A DNA stretch of 27,341 nt. It comes from Verrucomicrobiaceae bacterium UBA7681 (GTDB taxonomy: Bacteria > Verrucomicrobiota > Verrucomicrobiia > Verrucomicrobiales > Verrucomicrobiaceae). A model generated the notes under the pieces. The model ran no database searches. It saw nothing but the letters and a program-made list of their open reading frames with translations, and was not told the DNA's origin. The stretch covers positions 27,871 to 55,211 of the forward strand of contig DLGZ01000015.1 of the NCBI GenBank assembly GCA_002482965.1, in the 5' to 3' direction. Positions 23,669 to 27,341 of the stretch are shown here, in pieces. Every line of letters begins with the position of its first letter. The first letter of the stretch is position 1. Both the position numbers and the translations under genes were made by a program.

Positions 23669-24337
23669 ATGTCCGCAACCACCGGCCTCCATGTTTCCGA
23701 CCTCCGCTTTGCCTACTCGGCCGAGGGATTCCGTGTGCATGTGCCGCAGCTTGAACTTGCTGCCGGGAAGGCCCTGGCGCTGGCCGGGCCCAGCGGGGCA
23801 GGGAAGTCCACGCTGCTGCGCCTGCTCACCGGCCTGCTGACACCCACGGCGGGCAAGGTCAGCCTCGGGGCTGCGCAGATGGATACGATGACGCACGAGG
23901 CACGCCGCGCCTTCCGCCTGCAAAACATCGGCCTCGTGTTTCAGGATTTCGCGCTGCTCGATTACCTCACCGTTTCCGAGAACATCCTGCTGCCGCATCA
24001 GTTTCGGGGAACAGCGGATGCGGCGGTCCGCACGAAGATGCTCGATCTCACCGAGCGCCTGCACATCGACCGCTACCTGGACAAGCGAGTCTCGCATCTC
24101 TCCCAGGGCGAGCGCCAGCGCGTCGCCGTCGCGCGTGCACTCGTGCATGAGCCGCAGTTTGTCTTTGCCGATGAGCCCACCGCCTCGCTCGATCCCGCAC
24201 GGGGTCGCATTGTGGTGGACATGCTGCTCGAAGACACGCGCAGACGCGGTGCCTGCCTCGTCATGGTCACGCATGATCCCAATCTGCTGCCGCTCTTTGA
24301 TCAAACCGTCCGCATGGAGGATTTGGCCACCGCATGA
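23669..24337 (+). CDS. ABC transporter ATP-binding protein (LolD/MacB-type)
   Basis: The 222-aa nucleotide-binding domain has Walker A GPSGAGKST (40-48), a Q-loop at Q92 in LVFQDF, signature LSQGERQR (144-151), Walker B FVFADE (164-169), a D-loop SLD, and the switch H202 in VTHD. All catalytic elements are present. The sequence and partner place it with the LolD/MacB/FtsE class, which usually power export or mechanical work on envelope substrates. An in-frame GTG at 23660 would add three residues; the ATG is preferred. The permease gene overlaps its stop by four bases (ATGA). Confidence 0.94.
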   Translation: MSATTGLHVSDLRFAYSAEGFRVHVPQLELAAGKALALAGPSGAGKSTLLRLLTGLLTPTAGKVSLGAAQMDTMTHEARRAFRLQNIGLVFQDFALLDYLTVSENILLPHQFRGTADAAVRTKMLDLTERLHIDRYLDKRVSHLSQGERQRVAVARALVHEPQFVFADEPTASLDPARGRIVVDMLLEDTRRRGACLVMVTHDPNLLPLFDQTVRMEDLATA

Positions 24338-25500
24338 GGGCTGCCTTTCATCTCGCCGCACGCTACGTCTTGAGGCACCGCATCCAGAGTGCGCTGCTGG
24401 CGGGTGCGCTGGGGCTCGTCTTTGCACTGCCGCTGTGCCTGCGCGTGCTGATTGAGCATGCCCAGCAGGAACTCCGCGCGCGTGCCGCCGCCACGCCGCA
24501 GATTGTCGGTACGCGTGGCAGCGCGCTCGATCTCATGATGACCGCGCTCTACTTCAAGCGTGAGAACCTCCTGCCGCTGCCCTTTGGCGCGCTGACCGAA
24601 CTGCGGCACAACTCTTCTGCCACCGCCATCCCTTTGCACGTCCGCTATCAGGCGCAGGGCGCCCCCATCGTGGGCACGGAGCTCGAATACTTTACCTTTC
24701 GCGGACTGCATCTCGCCACAGGCAAACAGCTCAGCCGGCTCGGCGATTGCGTCGTTGGGGCAACACTTGCGAAGCAGCGTGGACTAAAGCCCGGCGGTCA
24801 TATTTTCTCCACGCCCGAGCAGGCCTTTGACATGGCCGGCGTGTATCCCCTGAAGATGCGCGTCACCGGCATCCTCACCCCGAATGGCACGCCCGACGAC
24901 GAGGCGCTCTTCGTCGATCTGAAAACCTGCTGGCTCATCGAGGGCCGTTCCCATGGCCATGACGACCTCAAGAAGGATGAATCCGTCGTGCTGACAAAAG
25001 AAGAGGGCAACATCGTCGGCAACGCCGCTGTGCGCATGTTCAATGAAGTCACCGATGCGAACATTGCCACCTTCCACTTTCATGGGGATGTCTCCACTTA
25101 TCCGATCAGCGCCGTGATCCTGCTGCCGAAAGATGCGAAGGCCGAGGCCCTGCTGGCCGGACAGTTTGCGCGCTCCAAGGAGCAGCAGCTCATCCGCCCG
25201 CGCGATGAGATGGAGGCGCTGCTCACCCAGCTTGTGCGGCTTGAGGGCTTCGCCGCCAGCGCCCTCCTACTCACGGCCACCGCCGCGCTGCTCGTCACGG
25301 CGCTGGTGTTTGCGCTCTCCTTCCGCCTGCGCCAGCGAGAATTCGCCACCCTCGAAGACGTTGGTGTCTCGTGGGTTTCGCTCATCAGCGTCAAAGTGCT
25401 GGAAGTCCTCATCGTCGGCCTCGCTGCTGCGGTGATCGGCCTCTTCCTCCTTCAGTTTTCCTCATTCGCCGCACCGCACCTGCTGAGGATGGTCTTGTAA
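24334..25500 (+). CDS. ABC transporter permease, MacB/FtsX-like
   Basis: The 388-aa protein has TM1 at about 20-40, a periplasmic domain of ~260 residues, then two hydrophobic blocks (about 308-332 and 349-378) separated by RLRQREFATLEDVGVSW. That last motif is the cytoplasmic coupling region of the FtsX/MacB fold. Usual family members have a fourth TM helix after these; this protein stops at APHLLRMVL, so the last helix appears to be missing or merged. Translation is coupled to the ATPase by a four-base overlap. A lipoprotein- or peptide-related substrate is typical of the class but cannot be deduced here. Confidence 0.83.
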   Translation: MRAAFHLAARYVLRHRIQSALLAGALGLVFALPLCLRVLIEHAQQELRARAAATPQIVGTRGSALDLMMTALYFKRENLLPLPFGALTELRHNSSATAIPLHVRYQAQGAPIVGTELEYFTFRGLHLATGKQLSRLGDCVVGATLAKQRGLKPGGHIFSTPEQAFDMAGVYPLKMRVTGILTPNGTPDDEALFVDLKTCWLIEGRSHGHDDLKKDESVVLTKEEGNIVGNAAVRMFNEVTDANIATFHFHGDVSTYPISAVILLPKDAKAEALLAGQFARSKEQQLIRPRDEMEALLTQLVRLEGFAASALLLTATAALLVTALVFALSFRLRQREFATLEDVGVSWVSLISVKVLEVLIVGLAAAVIGLFLLQFSSFAAPHLLRMVL

Positions 25501-25544
25501 ATGGACATGGTTGCACGCGTCTGCCTTTTGTGAGAGGATTCACC

Positions 25545-25742
25545 ATGCCTTTGGAAGAAATCGAAAAACAAATCACCCAGCTCAGCCCGGAGGAACTCAA
25601 AAAGTTCTCGGCTTGGTTTGATGATTACCTGTCCGATGAATGGGACCGGCAGATTGAACGTGACGTGACTGCGGGCAAGTTTGACAAGATCTTTGCGGAG
25701 ATTGATGCGGACGTTAAAGCAGGGCTGGTGCAGCCGCTATGA
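25545..25742 (+). CDS. Putative antitoxin of a type II toxin-antitoxin pair
   Basis: This small, acidic 65-aa protein begins MPLEEIEKQITQLSPEELKK, with helical character and a conserved-looking FSAWFDDYLSDEWD block. It resembles short antitoxin-like proteins coded just before RelE/ParE-type toxins. GAGAGGA at 25532-25538 lies six bases before the ATG, a good Shine-Dalgarno that sets the start against longer readings. The toxin gene starts in its stop codon (ATGA), so translation is coupled. No DNA-binding fold can be shown from this sequence alone. Confidence 0.72.
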   Translation: MPLEEIEKQITQLSPEELKKFSAWFDDYLSDEWDRQIERDVTAGKFDKIFAEIDADVKAGLVQPL

Positions 25743-25990
25743 AGCACAACACGCGTGCTTCGTTCTGGAAATATCTTGAGCAACTGCCGGCGGAAGTGCA
25801 AGAACTGGCGCACAAAAATTTTGCTCTCATGCAGGCGGATGAACGCCATGCCTCTGTGCGACTGAAGAAAGTTGGCAAACTTTGGTCGGCTCGAGTGGGT
25901 GAAAATTATCGTGCGCTTGCCTATCAGACCGAAGTGGGCTTGGTCTGGTTCTGGATCGGCCCCCACCACGAATACGACAAATTTCTTTAA
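25739..25990 (+). CDS. Putative RelE/ParE-superfamily toxin
   Basis: The 83-aa protein has the RelE-type core: an N-terminal helix pair (SFWKYLEQLPAEVQELAHKN), then SVRLKKVGKLWSARVGENYR and ALAYQTEVGLVWFWIGPHHE, ending EYDKFL. The WSARVGENYRAL strand and the H-x-E-Y-D end are typical of the HigB/RelE/ParE superfamily. Members are ribosome-dependent mRNA nucleases or gyrase inhibitors; which applies is unknown. It overlaps the antitoxin by four bases and lies seven bases ahead of the methyltransferase gene. Confidence 0.8.
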   Translation: MKHNTRASFWKYLEQLPAEVQELAHKNFALMQADERHASVRLKKVGKLWSARVGENYRALAYQTEVGLVWFWIGPHHEYDKFL

Positions 25991-25996
25991 TCCACT

Positions 25997-27061
25997 GTGT
26001 CCTACCCCATCGACGCCCTCATTTACGCCCTGGATGTCAATCCCGACATCAGCACCGAGGGGCGTGTGCTCTTCCTGCGTGCTCAGGCACACCCCGCCTT
26101 GGAACACTTTGCAGGCCGCCTCGTCTGCCAGCAAACTTGGAAGCCCAAAGCCAACCTGTTGCAAGCCGCCGGGCATCGCGTGGAGCGCGAGGTGAACGGC
26201 CTGTTTGATCTCGTGCTCGTGCTTCCGGAACCGCAGCGCGATCTCATGGTGGCCGATCTTGCCCGAGCGTATGATCATCTCGCGCCGGGTGGCGTACTCA
26301 TGGCGGCCGTGCACAACGACGCCGGCAGCAAACGCTGCGAGCAGTACTTGCGCGAAGTCGCAGGGCAGATCACCTCCCTCTCCAAGCACCACAGCCGCGC
26401 CTTCTGGGCCACCAAGCAGGAAGGCAAGCCCTGGAAGGCCGACCTCCTCGAACGCTGGCGCCAGGGCGCCGTCATGCGCCGCATTCTCGACGGTCGCTTC
26501 TGGTCACGGCCCGGCCTCTTCAACTGGGACCGCATCGATGAAGGCTCCGCCCTGCTCGCCAAGCACCTGCCAGACACGATTGCAGGCAACGTCGCCGACT
26601 TCGGCTGTGGCTGGGGTTTCCTGAGCGATCACCTCCTGCGCAACTGCCACGACATCGACACCCTCGACATCTATGACGCCGATGCCGACAGCTTCGAATG
26701 CGCGCGGCGCAATCTCGGGATCATCCCCACGAAGGTCAAAGCGCACCCCCACTGGCAGGACATCACCACCGGCTTTGAGCGCACCAAGTTTGACGCCGTC
26801 GTGATGAACCCGCCGTTTCACGAAGGCAAGGAGGCCGACCCCCTCATCGGTCTCAAATTCATCGCCGCCGCCGCCCAAGCCCTGCGTCCCGATGGCCAGC
26901 TCTGGCTCGTGGCGAACCGCCAGCTCCCCTATGAGAACCTGCTGACCGAAGCCTTTACGCAGATGGACAAGATCGTGGAGACGGGCGGCTTCAAGGTCCT
27001 GCACGCGCAAAAACCCATCGTTCAGCCCAGCTATGTGCGCCGCGGCAAGCGCCGCCGCTGA
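25997..27061 (+). CDS. rsmC: RsmC-like 16S rRNA guanine-N2 methyltransferase
   Basis: The 354-aa protein has the RsmC layout of two tandem domains. The N-terminal half is a degenerate methyltransferase fold (FDLVLVLPEPQ ... LAPGGVLMAAVHND). The C-terminal half is catalytic, with motif I VADFGCGWGF (199-208), acidic DIYDAD at the end of beta-2, and the NPPF motif (271-274) in VVMNPPFHEGKE. The family methylates 16S rRNA G1207 in the assembled 30S; the related RlmG acts on 23S rRNA and cannot be fully excluded. The start is GTG, six bases after the toxin stop. The product ends in a basic RRGKRRR tail. Confidence 0.85.
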   Translation: MSYPIDALIYALDVNPDISTEGRVLFLRAQAHPALEHFAGRLVCQQTWKPKANLLQAAGHRVEREVNGLFDLVLVLPEPQRDLMVADLARAYDHLAPGGVLMAAVHNDAGSKRCEQYLREVAGQITSLSKHHSRAFWATKQEGKPWKADLLERWRQGAVMRRILDGRFWSRPGLFNWDRIDEGSALLAKHLPDTIAGNVADFGCGWGFLSDHLLRNCHDIDTLDIYDADADSFECARRNLGIIPTKVKAHPHWQDITTGFERTKFDAVVMNPPFHEGKEADPLIGLKFIAAAAQALRPDGQLWLVANRQLPYENLLTEAFTQMDKIVETGGFKVLHAQKPIVQPSYVRRGKRRR

Positions 27062-27163
27062 ATCCGACACAAAGAATCTCACAAAGAATGCAAAACAGAG
27101 GAACAAAGCGTTTGCAAAACAAGGCACCGACTCGATAATCGCGGCCCACTTCGAAAGGAGAAT

Positions 27164-27249
27164 GGGTAGGTACCCGAGCGGTCAAAGGGGGCAGACTGTA
27201 AATCTGCTGGCTTACGCCTACGCTGGTTCGAATCCAGCCCTGCCCACCA
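27164..27249 (+). tRNA. tRNA-Tyr (anticodon GTA)
   Basis: The acceptor stem is GGGTAGG (27164-27170) with CCTGCCC (27239-27245). The anticodon stem GCAGA/TCTGC holds the loop CTGTAAA with anticodon GTA at 27198-27200. A long class II variable arm follows. The T-arm is GCTGG-TTCGAAT-CCAGC. Discriminator A (27246) and an encoded CCA (27247-27249) complete it. Confidence 0.96.
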
Positions 27250-27270
27250 CCTTCATTCTGAGTGAGTTAC

Positions 27271-27341
27271 GCCTCCCGAAAGGGAGTGAAGTTAGATGAG
27301 GTGAAAATCCGGCTGTGCACTTGCTGTGCATTCTTTCGGCT
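27271..27341 (+). ncRNA. Possible 5' part of a structured leader RNA resembling a cobalamin riboswitch
   Basis: CTCCC and GGGAG (27273-27286) form a tight hairpin with a GAAA tetraloop. Shortly after comes ggtgaaaatccgg, which resembles the conserved GGTGAAAATCC block of cobalamin riboswitches. The window ends before the B12 box, so this is only a suggestion. There is no gene to tie it to inside the window. Confidence 0.3.

Noticed and set aside
22754..24427. 557-codon open frame on the minus strand, antisense to the CNT and ABC genes
   Set aside because: The sense-strand genes have full conserved motifs. This frame has none and an His/Gln/Arg-rich composition typical of a GC-bias shadow.
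27033..27299. 88-codon open frame spanning the tRNA
   Set aside because: It runs through the full tRNA-Tyr gene and the end of rsmC, with no coding evidence.

Overview
The window is about 27.3 kb of a GC-rich, densely coding bacterial chromosome. I think it comes from the Verrucomicrobiota (Prosthecobacter/Verrucomicrobium-like). This is inferred from the protein style, the hprK-ptsH pair, the ribBA-ribH-nusB-ftsY run and motor-like proteins of a planctomycete/verrucomicrobial flavour; there is no rRNA here to confirm it. Start sites often lack a Shine-Dalgarno sequence. I see no IS element, prophage or CRISPR array.

Layout. Bases 1-972 are the C-terminal part of secA, cut by the window start. 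1012-3836 is a translationally coupled pair: a GT-C-like membrane protein and an FAD-dependent UDP-galactopyranose-mutase-like oxidoreductase. 3922-4782 is a secreted esterase. 4949-5796 is the rplM-rpsI ribosomal operon, closed by a strong intrinsic terminator, followed by a small membrane protein. On the minus strand, hprK-ptsH (7669-6405) encodes an HPr kinase/phosphorylase and HPr. Divergent from it, ribBA-ribH-nusB-ftsY (7803-10825) is a tight operon for riboflavin synthesis, antitermination and SRP receptor function.

The most unusual block is 10996-14968. It encodes a four-TM MotA/TolQ/ExbB-type channel protein with an N-terminal zinc ribbon and a long cytoplasmic tail, then two different single-TM MotB/ExbD-type proteins. 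Each has an Asp at residue 19 in or beside its TM segment, a coiled coil and a related C-terminal module. It looks like an undescribed proton-driven 5:2-type motor with two different B subunits.

15098-16306 is a serine-palmitoyltransferase-like PLP enzyme, converging on a short-chain dehydrogenase (17200-16334). Minus-strand genes 19779-17305 encode two predicted lipoprotein alpha/beta hydrolases, one of the GHSLG serine type and one dienelactone-hydrolase-like with a Cys nucleophile. 21000-20083 is a helical protein ending in a fibronectin-III-like domain, and 21001-21697 is a gene-poor, AT-richer gap with recurrent GTAAC/GTTAC words. 21698-22123 is a small lipoprotein.

The last part holds a CNT nucleoside transporter (22415-23656), an ABC transporter ATPase/permease pair (23669-25500), a probable RelE/ParE-type toxin-antitoxin module (25545-25990), an RsmC-like rRNA methyltransferase (25997-27061) and tRNA-Tyr(GTA) (27164-27249). 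The window ends in what may be the 5' part of a structured RNA resembling a cobalamin riboswitch.
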